A DNA stretch of 64,000 nt from Psychrobacter sp. AH5. Lineage in GTDB: Bacteria > Pseudomonadota > Gammaproteobacteria > Pseudomonadales > Moraxellaceae. The stretch spans positions 620,001 to 684,000 of the forward strand of contig NZ_JAMBMT010000001.1 in assembly GCF_040371085.1 (NCBI RefSeq), written 5' to 3'. Made by a program: the position numbers and the translations under genes. The notes under the pieces are model-generated. The model searched no databases. It was not told where the DNA came from and was given only the letters and a program-made list of their open reading frames with translations. Below, one piece after another: positions 1 through 8,845 of this stretch (its first letter is position 1; each line of letters begins with the position of its first letter).

Positions 1-873
1 GGCTTGCTGCACAAGCGCAATTTGACTCGGATGAATTACGGTTTTTCCGACTAATCCTAAGCTGACATCACGCGTTAATTCTTGCATAAATAGCGTTGGC
101 TGATCTAAATACTCAAACACTGGCGCTGATAGATAAAAGCCATGCGGCACAAAGCAGCCAAGCAATTGATAAGCAAGGGTGCCGATAGGAGTATCATAGA
201 TGATACTGTTTTTGGGGCGACGCAGACGCAGCGCGGCAAACAAGTCATTACCACCGATACGCAAGGCAAAAACAGGCTGACTAAAAGCTTCTTTAAAGCC
301 GATAGCGAGCTCTTGGTTATGATGCGGATCAAATAAGGCGGCAGTCTCAAGCGTTGGCATCAATAGCTGCTCGGAGCTGAGGTTTTGACAAGACATACGC
401 CAATTAGACAAACTACACATATCGACTTTAGGCATGACAAAGCCGTCAAGCAATTCTATGTTTTGGTAGTGAGCCAGCTTTTGCAGCATCATCGGATTAC
501 GAGGCCGCACAAAAACCAATGGCCTTGTCGGCCGATTTTGCTGATTGTTTTCAGGGGCTGATGGAGTGTTAATACTATCACTATGCGCCGCCCAAGTATT
601 TAAAAGCTCTTGCAATCTCTCTAAGGCTAATTCGACATCGTTATGGCTGACCGCATCCTCAACACAGATAATAATACTGTTGATAGTTGGCAATTTATCG
701 CGCTTAATAACTTGCCAAATATCCTGCCGAGTCGCTGGCATATAAAGGCTTGCGCCTAATTGATAAGGATGATGATTGTACGTTTTGAGCAGCGCATGAC
801 GCTCAGTAATAAGATGCTCGTAGGACTGAGTATAATTATAAAGCTCTGACTCGTTGTTGGGGTTATCTGGCAT
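1..873 (-). CDS. HpcH/HpaI aldolase / citrate lyase beta (CitE)-like protein, 3' end outside window
   Basis: The minus strand reads open from an ATG at 873 to the left edge of the window (291 codons, no stop), so the C-terminus is missing. The product resembles CitE-type TIM-barrel C-C lyases: an early strand ending IIICVEDAV, then VFVRPRN, GFVMPKVD, ALRIGGNDLFAALRLRRP and GKTVIHPSQI, the last being typical of the family's C-terminal half. CitE-like lyases are a known component of the biosynthetic module of ter clusters. It lies 84 bp downstream of the StiP-like gene on the same strand and is probably its last or next-to-last operon member. No clear Shine-Dalgarno precedes the ATG. The substrate is unknown. 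Confidence 0.85.
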   Translation of the reverse strand, partial: MPDNPNNESELYNYTQSYEHLITERHALLKTYNHHPYQLGASLYMPATRQDIWQVIKRDKLPTINSIIICVEDAVSHNDVELALERLQELLNTWAAHSDSINTPSAPENNQQNRPTRPLVFVRPRNPMMLQKLAHYQNIELLDGFVMPKVDMCSLSNWRMSCQNLSSEQLLMPTLETAALFDPHHNQELAIGFKEAFSQPVFALRIGGNDLFAALRLRRPKNSIIYDTPIGTLAYQLLGCFVPHGFYLSAPVFEYLDQPTLFMQELTRDVSLGLVGKTVIHPSQIALVQQA

Positions 874-957
874 AGTTAGTATCATATATTGTGATAAATG
901 AGGGGAGCGGTTCGCTAGTATGACTAATCTGTTTATTGGTATATCTAGACAATAAAG

Positions 958-2121
958 CTATTTGACACGCTGCTTAATGAGAGTAATCGCTTGATAGGGC
1001 AGTATTTTAGCACCTAACACGTTAATTTCAATCTCTCTATCGGCGCATAAATGTCGCAGTAGTTCAGTATCCGGATGCGCTGCGCTCGCTAATAAAATAC
1101 GTTCAGGATCGCGGCGCAGTATAGCGCGGGTCGCCTCAGCGATAGTTGGCTTGATACGATTGTGATTATTGATATTATAATCTGTGGCTAGCTTATCAAT
1201 GATGCTTTGCGTACGATATCTAGGCTGCCTGAAGGTAGCTAATATTATGGGCGATAGGGTTAATTGCTGCCTTGCCGAATCAATTTGCTCAATAAAAGCT
1301 AAGCTGTGATCACTATCTACTAAGTTATCATAAAAAATAGCGCGATGTAGACCTGATTGAGGCTCAGTATAAAGCGAGCGTGATATTAGCCCAGATACCG
1401 TACTATTTAATAAGCCTGAAGGTATCAGCCAATCCTCCTCGCTAGCTGCAAGCCACGCTACGCCAGCTGGATCAGCGAGCGTTAATAGTGGTATCACCCC
1501 TTGACCTTGATGGAAGATATTGCCAAAGTTAGGATGGCTTTTATCATTGAAGACTTCAAGACTAGTTGCTAACTGCTGATAAATAGCGCCTTTACCCGTC
1601 CAGCCATCGACAAAGACCATTGGACTATCAGGATGATTGTCTAATATGAATTGCAGTGCAGCTGAGTCAACACCACGATCGCGAATGATACTGATACCAT
1701 AGTGCTTGCTAGGTAGTGAATAGCTGCTATTACTATCTGCCAAAGCTCGTTGCAATAATACGCCAATAGGCAATCCTGCCCGTACTAAGCTGACTATAAT
1801 TAGAGGATTTTTATCATCGACAGAGCTTTGGAAAATATTATGTAAAGTATAAGCTATATTGGCAATGTCACTAGCCATGCGCTGTTTGCCTTGAGTTAGA
1901 GCTTGCAAATAAAGCTGCTCATGCCTAGCCGTCGGCGCTTGCTCTAAAGTGAGCATCTCGGAATAATGACGCTGACCACTTTGAATCAGCGCTTCTTTTT
2001 CACTCACAGGCACATCCGCTACCGCCTGTTTGTCGACGATATCTAGTAGTACGGTCACATCGCTAGCCAAATAGCTGCCTGAGCCATATTTATTTAAATC
2101 TTGTAATCTAGCTCTTGTCAT
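958..2121 (-). CDS. StiP-family (PRTase-like) ter-cluster protein
   Basis: A 387-aa protein of the StiP family, often annotated 'cysteine protease StiP' and also described as a divergent phosphoribosyltransferase of ter clusters. What I see: a SLVRAGLPIG segment near residue 111 and a PRPP-loop-like VFVDGWTGKGA near 169-179, both typical of a phosphoribosyltransferase fold. I see no obvious protease triad, so the PRTase reading seems more plausible to me. It is 28 bp downstream of the HAD gene and upstream of the CitE-like gene, so it is probably co-transcribed. Inferred role: a step in synthesis of the proposed nucleoside-like ter metabolite. Its ribosome binding site is weak. Confidence 0.85.
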   Translation of the reverse strand: MTRARLQDLNKYGSGSYLASDVTVLLDIVDKQAVADVPVSEKEALIQSGQRHYSEMLTLEQAPTARHEQLYLQALTQGKQRMASDIANIAYTLHNIFQSSVDDKNPLIIVSLVRAGLPIGVLLQRALADSNSSYSLPSKHYGISIIRDRGVDSAALQFILDNHPDSPMVFVDGWTGKGAIYQQLATSLEVFNDKSHPNFGNIFHQGQGVIPLLTLADPAGVAWLAASEEDWLIPSGLLNSTVSGLISRSLYTEPQSGLHRAIFYDNLVDSDHSLAFIEQIDSARQQLTLSPIILATFRQPRYRTQSIIDKLATDYNINNHNRIKPTIAEATRAILRRDPERILLASAAHPDTELLRHLCADREIEINVLGAKILPYQAITLIKQRVK

Positions 2122-2149
2122 AATATCTGTATCGCTATGTTTTTATAGG

Positions 2150-2971
2150 CTATTTAGCAGCAAGCTGTTCGTGCAGCTGACCATGATTGGGCATACCATA
2201 CCAGTCTAATAGTTGCAAAAAAGGCAGATCGGCTAAGCTGTCACCAAAGCCAAAGCTTGGGCGCTCATTATCTAAATGCTGCGCTAATAAAAACTGTACC
2301 GCGTGACGCTTATGTACAACATGAGGCAAAATAGCTAAATTATTAGCGTTTACATGCACATAAAAATATTTATCAAAATCGCGTACAAGTTTAGGAAGCT
2401 GACTAGCCAATTCGATTAGGGCTTGATGATCTTTTTTCGCATGTTTAATCGCTAGATAAATAACTAACTTTTCACTGACGCTACCGTTAATAAAATCATC
2501 GCTATGGGCAGTAAATCTCAGCTGGCTGTTATCATTGCTGCTATGCTTGGCAAATAACTGACTAAGCTGACTAAGTTTATCCTGTAATGGCGCAAGCTCG
2601 TTATACATACGCTGCTGCCAAGTCTGTAATAGTTCGCCATTTTGGTTGAGGATTATCGCGCCATGGGTTAGTACCTGCCAGCTGGCAAAAGGCAGCTTAA
2701 CTCGCTTAATCTCACTACGGTCGCGAGCGGTAACGACTATCAACTCCGTGCTAGTCAATAACCAATTAAAAAAGATAGCTTGCCGAGTGGTCATAAAGCT
2801 AAGCGGCTCGCCTTGTTTATTGACACTGGCACACACCAAGCTATTTGCTTTAGCAGTAGGTAAATCCCAAGCCTCTATTTTGCGCTGCGTTTGAAATAGC
2901 GTATCGTCTAGATCCATTAGGGCATAGGGTTTGATAATATCAGAATTAACTTGGAAGAATGGGGCGGTCAT
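2150..2971 (-). CDS. HAD-superfamily hydrolase (ter-associated)
   Basis: A 273-aa HAD phosphatase. Motif I is DLDDT at residues 20-24 (nucleophile D20, acid D22). Motif IV is FGFGDSLADL at about 240-249, supplying Mg-binding aspartates. A Thr in VVTARD near residue 81 could serve as motif II. A cap domain lies between. HAD phosphatases accompany the PRTase, StiP, CitE and ATP-grasp genes in ter loci. Here the gene lies between the PRTase-TRSP gene (with a palindromic element in the 156-bp gap) and the StiP gene. A weak GGA precedes the ATG at 2971. Predicted to dephosphorylate an intermediate; the substrate is unknown. Confidence 0.85.
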   Translation of the reverse strand: MTAPFFQVNSDIIKPYALMDLDDTLFQTQRKIEAWDLPTAKANSLVCASVNKQGEPLSFMTTRQAIFFNWLLTSTELIVVTARDRSEIKRVKLPFASWQVLTHGAIILNQNGELLQTWQQRMYNELAPLQDKLSQLSQLFAKHSSNDNSQLRFTAHSDDFINGSVSEKLVIYLAIKHAKKDHQALIELASQLPKLVRDFDKYFYVHVNANNLAILPHVVHKRHAVQFLLAQHLDNERPSFGFGDSLADLPFLQLLDWYGMPNHGQLHEQLAAK

Positions 2972-2996
2972 ATATGGTCCACAATTAAAAGCTCTT

Positions 2997-3113
2997 GTAG
3001 GGTGCGGTTAGTTTTATTAAATTCTTATAAAGAATGAAGATAAAACGTCACCCACCGCTTAGTAAGTTTATAACGCTTAGATGATGGGTGACGCTGCGCT
3101 AACCTCACCCTAC
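2997..3113. repeat. Palindromic intergenic element (nested inverted repeats)
   Basis: The outer arms are 2997-3011 (GTAGGGTGCGGTTAG) and 3099-3113 (CTAACCTCACCCTAC), complementary except at one position. Inner arms at 3046-3054 (CGTCACCCA) and 3085-3093 (TGGGTGACG) are perfectly complementary, and a small hairpin sits at 3021-3035 (ATTCTT/AAGAAT). It lies between two genes of the ter metabolite operon, so its transcript would be strongly folded there. It resembles the GTAGGGTG-type REP/MITE repeats found scattered in many bacterial genomes. No other copy is in this window. Confidence 0.7.
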
Positions 3114-3127
3114 GGTAAATTAAAAGC

Positions 3128-4441
3128 TCAGCTGTCAACCCCTACTACTAACACATTATCCAAGTCCTGCCACATGGTATCCACACTATCGGCAGCGGTT
3201 TCTACACACAAGACAATCAAATCCCAATCCTTTGGCTCAACATTATAAACAAAGTTAGTCATGCCAAGGCCGTAATTATCATGGAAGCTTAGCATGGTAT
3301 TAATCGCGCCACCAAGCGCAATGGGCGAGCGAGTTAAGGCGCTAAATTTGACAGTAGTATCAGCATCATTACTAGCGTCATTACTAGCATCGTTATTAGC
3401 GCCGTTTGCATTAGTTTTAGATGTTAAAGTTGCAGATTCAAGCCATTCGGCTAACAAAAAAGGCAACCACACAAACTCATTACTCCCCAAGACCAAAATT
3501 CGCTTCGGCAATTGATTTTTGTCAAAAGTGGCTTGTCCGCTAAAATCTGCAAAAGCTTGCTGAAAATTATTTAGATAATCAGTAAAGCCCTCTGTACTAT
3601 CTAGCGTCGGAAAGCGTCCCCAATTACCAGTATCTCCCAAAGTCTGGCTACCAGCCTCGGTAGTATCTACCGACGGCATAACGATAGGCTGAGGATTGGG
3701 AGCGTCAGTCCATTGCCAAGCGCCGGAGAGTAGATGATGGCGCTGAAATTCTATATCTGGCAAGCGCGAAGATATAGTATCGTCAGCATTGTCAGTATGG
3801 TCCTTAGCTAATGACCAATCGACCAATGTAGTGAGATGTACTTGCTCTAATTGCTGTAGTCCTGCCTCGCGCAAAGCCGTCACTACGTTGACACAAGTAT
3901 TACCCGTTGACGCTTCGTCATCGACCATGATTAGCGTTTTGCTAGCAAGTAGCTGTTTTTGTAAGCTTTGCTCTTTACTTTGATAAATTAAATGCTGACT
4001 GGCATGACTATGATCTTCACTAAAGGTAGTAAATAAAGTCTCATGGTGGTTTTTGCTATGCTGAGCATGACGAGTAGAATTAAGCAGCAAGGCTTTTGAG
4101 TAACGCGTTTGTAGCGCTTGATGTACGCCCGCCGATAGTCCAACCGCGGTTTCTGCCATACCTATAACTAGTATCGGCTCAGGTAAATTATCAGGAATTA
4201 AATTCGCCAAATCAGTAAAAGCCCCGCGCATAGTGCTAGGCGCCACTGGAATATGACGACCCAAAACTTTGGAGACGAATAAAAAAGCGCGTTTAGGGTT
4301 AATGCGCTGAGCAAAACCTAGTAGGTCCTTAAGCTGATAGCTTTTATCATGAGTGCTTTTAGTATTAGTATTGGTCTGATAGGTTAAATCAAGCTTGCCA
4401 CGGGGTAGAGCAATGGTAGTGCTTTGTGACTGGTTTGGCAT
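3128..4441 (-). CDS. Phosphoribosyltransferase with C-terminal TRSP domain (ter-associated)
   Basis: A 437-aa protein. The N-terminal half is a PRTase (PRTase_2 type) with the PRPP-binding loop VDDEASTGNT at residues 173-182 and a preceding VIGMAETAVG strand-turn. The C-terminal part from about residue 280 matches the TRSP domain that follows PRTase_2 in ter clusters (GNWGRFPTLDST start). An Asn/Asp/Ala-rich linker with repeated NDAS units lies near residues 348-362 and is probably a recent low-complexity expansion. It is the first gene of the minus-strand ter metabolite operon; an SD-like AAGGAAG precedes the ATG at 4441. Predicted to form or break an N-glycosidic bond using PRPP; the substrate is unknown. 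Confidence 0.88.
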   Translation of the reverse strand: MPNQSQSTTIALPRGKLDLTYQTNTNTKSTHDKSYQLKDLLGFAQRINPKRAFLFVSKVLGRHIPVAPSTMRGAFTDLANLIPDNLPEPILVIGMAETAVGLSAGVHQALQTRYSKALLLNSTRHAQHSKNHHETLFTTFSEDHSHASQHLIYQSKEQSLQKQLLASKTLIMVDDEASTGNTCVNVVTALREAGLQQLEQVHLTTLVDWSLAKDHTDNADDTISSRLPDIEFQRHHLLSGAWQWTDAPNPQPIVMPSVDTTEAGSQTLGDTGNWGRFPTLDSTEGFTDYLNNFQQAFADFSGQATFDKNQLPKRILVLGSNEFVWLPFLLAEWLESATLTSKTNANGANNDASNDASNDADTTVKFSALTRSPIALGGAINTMLSFHDNYGLGMTNFVYNVEPKDWDLIVLCVETAADSVDTMWQDLDNVLVVGVDS

Positions 4442-4861
4442 TCATCTTCCTTAAGGGGACTCTTTTGAGATATCTTTCAAATAAATTATGTAAACTGCTT
4501 ATATAGTAGAGGTAGGCGGTGATGATAGCTGAAATTTTACGCTCTATCTCACACTTTATGCCTGCCTATTTAACGCTGTTTAGTCAATTATACTACGTCC
4601 TCATCCTTCACCATCAAATTTTAACTATTACTCGCGTGCTCTAGATATTATTTATTTCATATATTGTATCTTTAATATTTTGCTATAAGTAGTTTGTTTA
4701 TGAGCGATAAGCTTTGATAGTCGTTGTTTTTATTGTAAAAATTGCTTGATATATTGTCACACTGCTATCAGAATTGCGGGTTGACCCAGCTTTAGCTTTT
4801 CGTCTCATTTTGAGTCCATTTTAACTTTGATAAATCGACTCCTTTTTATAGAGTAGATTTT
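4442..4861. other. Intergenic region between divergent PRTase and sotB-like genes
   Basis: This 420-bp AT-rich divergent spacer should carry promoters for both the ter metabolite operon (minus) and the MFS gene (plus). A TTGATA (about 4828) with a TATAGA 15 bp later is a weak candidate for the plus direction. I see no open frame, RNA gene or strong hairpin. Confidence 0.5.
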
Positions 4862-6049
4862 ATGGAACATGCTATTGAGACCGATGAAGTCTCTCGTCAA
4901 AGCAAATACTTTCAAGTGATATTGATGGGCGTTAGCGCTTTTGTGGTCAATACTACAGAGTTCGTTCCTGTGGCACTGCTAAGTGATATTGCGCAAGACT
5001 TCTCTATTACTAGCGCCGAGACGGGTTGGATGTTGACTCTTTACGCATGGGTAGTTGCCGCTATGTCGCTGCCGCTTATGTTGCTGACTAGTCGCCTCGA
5101 GCGTAAGCGCTTGCTACTAGCTTTATTTGCCGTATTTATCGCCAGCCACGTTTTATCAGTATTTGCTTGGAGCTTTCAAGTGCTGCTCATTAGCCGCGTT
5201 GGGATTGCTTTGTCGCATGCGATATTTTGGGCCATCACCGCTGCCATAGCTTTGCGAGTAGCGCCTGCAGGCAAAAAAGCGTTGGCATTAAGTATACTAG
5301 CGACAGGAACGTCGTTAGCGCTAGTACTCGGCGTGCCTATAGGACGCATAGTGGGGCAGTGGTTTGGTTGGCGGATGACTTTTGCCGGTATTGGCGGGAT
5401 TGCTTTTATTATTTTCATCTTACAGATGAAGCTTTTACCCGATCTGCCTAGTATGTTTGATGGCTCTTTTAATAAGCTGCCAGAATTACTCAAAAATCCG
5501 CTATTGATCTGCTTGTATTTATTCTGCTTTGTGGTGTTTACGGCTGACTACGCCGCTTATTCGTATATCGAACCTTTTATGAATAAGATTGGCACTATTA
5601 GTGAAAACCAAGTCACTTTTATCCTGCTCCTATTTGGCGCGGCTGGACTCATCGGTAGTTATATCTTTAGCCGCTGGAACGAGAGATCGACTACCAAGCT
5701 AATGCTGGTGTCAATCCTGTTAATTTTATTGCCGATGATGCTGATGTTATGGGCAGTAAGCTCGATATGGCTACTTAGTATAGTAACTGTGGTTTGGGGC
5801 ACAGCGATGATACTACTGATGCTAACGATTCAGTCCAAAGTTATCGAGATCGATGTCAATGCTCAAGACATGGTAATGGCTATGTTCTCAGGAATTATCA
5901 ATTTAGGAATAGGTATGGGCGCCTTGCTCGGCGGCTACGCTGTAACCTATATCTCGCTATCAAGTGTCGGCTTCGTGGGCGGCGCTATTGCCGCTTTGGC
6001 ATTATTGATAATGATATATATGGTTAGACGCTTTCCTGAGCTAGGGTAA
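4862..6049 (+). CDS. sotB: SotB-like MFS efflux transporter (DHA1, sugar/drug efflux type)
   Basis: A 395-aa inner-membrane protein with about 12 hydrophobic segments. The N-terminal TTEFVPVALLSDIA motif in the first segment, the SRLERKRLL loop between segments 2 and 3, and the LGVPIGRIVGQ motif are characteristic of the SotB/AraJ branch of MFS exporters. The ATG at 4862 is preceded by AGAG. The gene lies alone on the plus strand between two ter-metabolite loci transcribed on minus. It could be an unrelated sugar exporter or could export the ter-linked metabolite; the sequence does not decide this. Confidence 0.8.
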   Translation: MEHAIETDEVSRQSKYFQVILMGVSAFVVNTTEFVPVALLSDIAQDFSITSAETGWMLTLYAWVVAAMSLPLMLLTSRLERKRLLLALFAVFIASHVLSVFAWSFQVLLISRVGIALSHAIFWAITAAIALRVAPAGKKALALSILATGTSLALVLGVPIGRIVGQWFGWRMTFAGIGGIAFIIFILQMKLLPDLPSMFDGSFNKLPELLKNPLLICLYLFCFVVFTADYAAYSYIEPFMNKIGTISENQVTFILLLFGAAGLIGSYIFSRWNERSTTKLMLVSILLILLPMMLMLWAVSSIWLLSIVTVVWGTAMILLMLTIQSKVIEIDVNAQDMVMAMFSGIINLGIGMGALLGGYAVTYISLSSVGFVGGAIAALALLIMIYMVRRFPELG

Positions 6050-6112
6050 AAATAGATAATAAGCTAACTATACTTAATACGGCCGCAGATTTGATTATAG
6101 CTGCCAAAGCTA

Positions 6113-7246
6113 CTATTCAAAACCGTTAGCTTCATCCACCTCAATCTTTACACTTGTCATAATAGAGCGTACCTGACAAGGAGTAATTTGCTTGACGACA
6201 TCAGCCAATTTGGGCTTGTCGGTCAAACCGAGCCAATAACTAAAGCCTACTTTTGTGAGATCGACGCCGCTGTGAGTAGTGTAGCCAATACCGCCCGAAG
6301 GACGACTGTTAATCTCCAATACTCGGTGCTGGCCTTGCTCATCTTCTTTGGTCTGTACGCTAACGATACCATCACACTGAAAAGCTTTGATTAGCGCGAT
6401 AACTACTTCCATCACCGACTCATCATAGCCAATATGCTGAACCTTGCCAGTTTTATAACGAGTGATAGCGGCCAGTACTTCACCAGCTTCACAAACCACG
6501 TCGATAGAGTACTCACGCCCCGATAAATAAGGCATGAGTAGCATCGGAATAGGCTGCTCTTTTACCAGTTGGCTATCGCGATAAGCAGCGATAAATTGAG
6601 TAGTATTGATTTTTTTATCTTCAGTAAAGTATAAGTGCTCAAAGCTGTCGTACTGATCTTCTGTTTTTTTATCGGCATCGAGTCGCCAAAATCCTTGTGC
6701 GAATATACCAGTTACTGGCTTTACGCAGAGGGGCTGATGACTATGCTTAGCCAATAGTGCCTCTAGCTCATCGATAGTATCAAAACGCCAAGCGGTCGCG
6801 ACTGGAATGTTATGAGCCTGACACTGCTGCATAAAAGCAAATTTATCATCGATCGTCTCAAGAGCAACTACGCTAGTGGCGCCAGTTAATAGCCGAATAC
6901 CTGCCTCGGTAAAGGCCGCTCTATGCGCCTCATAATCTATACTATTACGGCCAGTGAGTAATACTTTGACGTTATTTTGTTTGGCCTGTTTTAGCACATA
7001 CTGCCAACGCTCAACTAAGGGCTGAGCCTCAGCTTCGCTAGCTGACTGATAAGGCTCAAGATAAACCTTATCAGCAAATTCAAATATCTCAGGACGCTGG
7101 TGACGATGAGAGCCAATGATAGTAAATGGCGAGGTAGCTTGAGTTTTTAGCCATTGTAAGCTCTCTAACATATCGCGCTGGCTAGATTGACCCTCAGCAA
7201 GCCAAACGGCTTTTGTTTTCTCGTTGTTGCTTATGTCGTTAGTCAT
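6113..7246 (-). CDS. ATP-grasp domain protein (ter-associated ligase)
   Basis: A 377-aa ATP-grasp ligase. I chose the ATG at 7246 over an in-frame GTG at 7258 because GGAGAG (7251-7256) lies at good spacing from the ATG and overlaps the GTG. Visible family features are the central LCVKPVTGIFAQGF strand and loop, LSGREYSIDVVCEAGE, and the C-terminal metal/ATP site VLEINSRPSGGIGY. ATP-grasp enzymes join a carboxylate to an amine or thiol via an acyl phosphate. They occur with the CitE, PRTase, HAD and StiP genes in ter clusters, where they are proposed to modify a nucleoside-like compound. It is divergent from terA and convergent with the MFS gene. Confidence 0.85.
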   Translation of the reverse strand: MTNDISNNEKTKAVWLAEGQSSQRDMLESLQWLKTQATSPFTIIGSHRHQRPEIFEFADKVYLEPYQSASEAEAQPLVERWQYVLKQAKQNNVKVLLTGRNSIDYEAHRAAFTEAGIRLLTGATSVVALETIDDKFAFMQQCQAHNIPVATAWRFDTIDELEALLAKHSHQPLCVKPVTGIFAQGFWRLDADKKTEDQYDSFEHLYFTEDKKINTTQFIAAYRDSQLVKEQPIPMLLMPYLSGREYSIDVVCEAGEVLAAITRYKTGKVQHIGYDESVMEVVIALIKAFQCDGIVSVQTKEDEQGQHRVLEINSRPSGGIGYTTHSGVDLTKVGFSYWLGLTDKPKLADVVKQITPCQVRSIMTSVKIEVDEANGFE

Positions 7247-7415
7247 TACTCTCTCCACAATGCTCTCAAGACCCTAAGATATTCATCGCCATTATATACA
7301 AATGCGCTAGTATATAAATGTTTATAGCGATTTAATAATAAAAAGTGGCGCTATTAGTGCTTTTAATCCGCTGGTATGGATAATAACTTTGGACTAAAAG
7401 TCGTCATAAAAATAG

Positions 7416-7427
7416 ATGAATATTCAT
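7416..7427. promoter_or_regulatory. 12-bp perfect palindrome in the divergent ATP-grasp/terA spacer
   Basis: ATGAATATTCAT is a perfect palindrome 74 bp upstream of terA, within the 254-bp divergent spacer. It is a candidate operator for a dimeric regulator. An AT-rich palindrome of this length can also arise by chance, so support is weak. Confidence 0.3.
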
Positions 7428-7500
7428 GCTACTATACGGCTATAACTAGGATGATTGCTAAAACATAAAGACAAACTATAAAGACAAAAAGGACGAGATA

Positions 7501-8769
7501 ATGAGTCAAACCTCACCGCAAAAATTAGTTGCTGGTGCTAATGCGCCACTGCCTAATGATAATATTAGCATTCGTATTTTGAGCCAAAACGCTATCGACT
7601 GCGCCGCTTACCGCTTAACCAGTCAAGGAAAAGTACGTGGTGATGGTGATATGATTTTTTATGGTCAGACACGTAGCGATGATGGTAGCGTCAGCTTTCG
7701 CGGGCATGATAGCGATGGGTTTTTTGATATTAATTTGCCAGCGCAGGCAGGGGAGATTGAGAAAATAGCGCTAGCATTCTCAAGCGAGCAGACCCTTGCG
7801 CAGCTTGGCGATGTCGATATTCAAGTCATGCAAGGCAGTCAAGTACTTATTAGCTGTCAGCTTAGTAGCGCCGGACGTAGTGAGAAGGCTATCATTCTGG
7901 CAGAGTGCTATCGTCGGCAGGGCAGCTGGAAGTTTAGATTTATTGCCCAAGGTTTTGAGGGCGGGCTTAAGCCGCTATCTGAGCACTTTGGTGTTGAGAT
8001 TAGCGATGATACGCCAGCTCAAAATCAGTCAGCAAGCATCAACACGCAAAAGCCCATCAATACGCAAAAGGCTAGCAGTACGAATCAAAGCAGCGCTACT
8101 CAAAGTAGTCCGCCGCCAATTCCAGCTAGTCTCTCGGTCAATCTTAGTAAGATTACTTTAACCAAAAACCAATCCACTATTAATCTGACCAAGCGCGATG
8201 ACTTTGGCAAAATATCAGTCAATCTAAACTGGAATCAGCGGCCTAATGTCGATAAAGCCGCGCCCAAAAAAGGACTGCTTGGTGACTTATTTAAGCAGCG
8301 TGGTTCAGGCGGTATTGATCTTGATGTGGGAGCCATGGTACATCTAAAAAACGGCGAGAAAACGCTGATTCAAGCGCTAGGTAATCGCTTTGGTAGTTTA
8401 AACTCATCGCCTTTTGTATTGCTGCGCGCTGATGATAGAACAGGGCAGGTGAGCGATGGCGAATGGCTTGATATCAACGGGCAGCAGTGGTCGCAGATTC
8501 AAGAGGTGTTTATCTTTGCTTTTATCTATGAGGGCGTACCTAATTGGGCGCAGACCGATGGCGTGGTCACTATCCATGTACCCGGGCAGCCGCCGATCGA
8601 GACTCGGCTTACCGAAGGCGCAGGTAACGCGCCTATGTGCGCTATTGCGCGGCTGGTCAATCAGCAAGGTAGTATTAATGTTGAGCGTATTAACCAGTAT
8701 TTTAATGGTCACAAAGAGATGGATAACGCCTTTAATTGGGGCTTTAGTTGGAAGCGGGGTAGCAAATAG
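7501..8769 (+). CDS. terA: TerA-like protein with two TerD-fold domains
   Basis: A 422-aa cytoplasmic protein with two TerD-like calcium-binding beta domains. Domain 1 (about residues 15-170) contains GKVRGDGDMIFYGQ and ends WKFRFIAQGFEGGLKPLSEH. A Ser/Gln/Thr-rich linker spans about 175-215. Domain 2 (about 220-420) contains VNLNWNQ, a KKGLLGDLF insertion before IDLDVGAM, and the TerA-typical tail FNGHKEMDNAFNWGFSWK. Tandem architecture and tail identify TerA. Ter proteins act in resistance to tellurite and other envelope or DNA stresses. A GGACGAG sequence precedes the ATG. It is transcribed alone and ends at a strong terminator facing the minus-strand ter genes. Confidence 0.87.
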   Translation: MSQTSPQKLVAGANAPLPNDNISIRILSQNAIDCAAYRLTSQGKVRGDGDMIFYGQTRSDDGSVSFRGHDSDGFFDINLPAQAGEIEKIALAFSSEQTLAQLGDVDIQVMQGSQVLISCQLSSAGRSEKAIILAECYRRQGSWKFRFIAQGFEGGLKPLSEHFGVEISDDTPAQNQSASINTQKPINTQKASSTNQSSATQSSPPPIPASLSVNLSKITLTKNQSTINLTKRDDFGKISVNLNWNQRPNVDKAAPKKGLLGDLFKQRGSGGIDLDVGAMVHLKNGEKTLIQALGNRFGSLNSSPFVLLRADDRTGQVSDGEWLDINGQQWSQIQEVFIFAFIYEGVPNWAQTDGVVTIHVPGQPPIETRLTEGAGNAPMCAIARLVNQQGSINVERINQYFNGHKEMDNAFNWGFSWKRGSK

Positions 8770-8793
8770 ACGCTTTGTCGAATGCTACAATGC

Positions 8794-8826
8794 AAACAGC
8801 CTAGCTATCATAGCTAGGCTGTTTTT
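8794..8826. terminator. Intrinsic terminator after terA
   Basis: Perfect 14-bp stem (8794-8807 / 8811-8824) with a 3-nt loop and a T run on the plus side. It lies between convergent terA and the TerZ/TerX-type gene and probably serves terA, possibly both. Confidence 0.9.
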
Positions 8827-8845
8827 AAGGGTTTAATACTAAATT

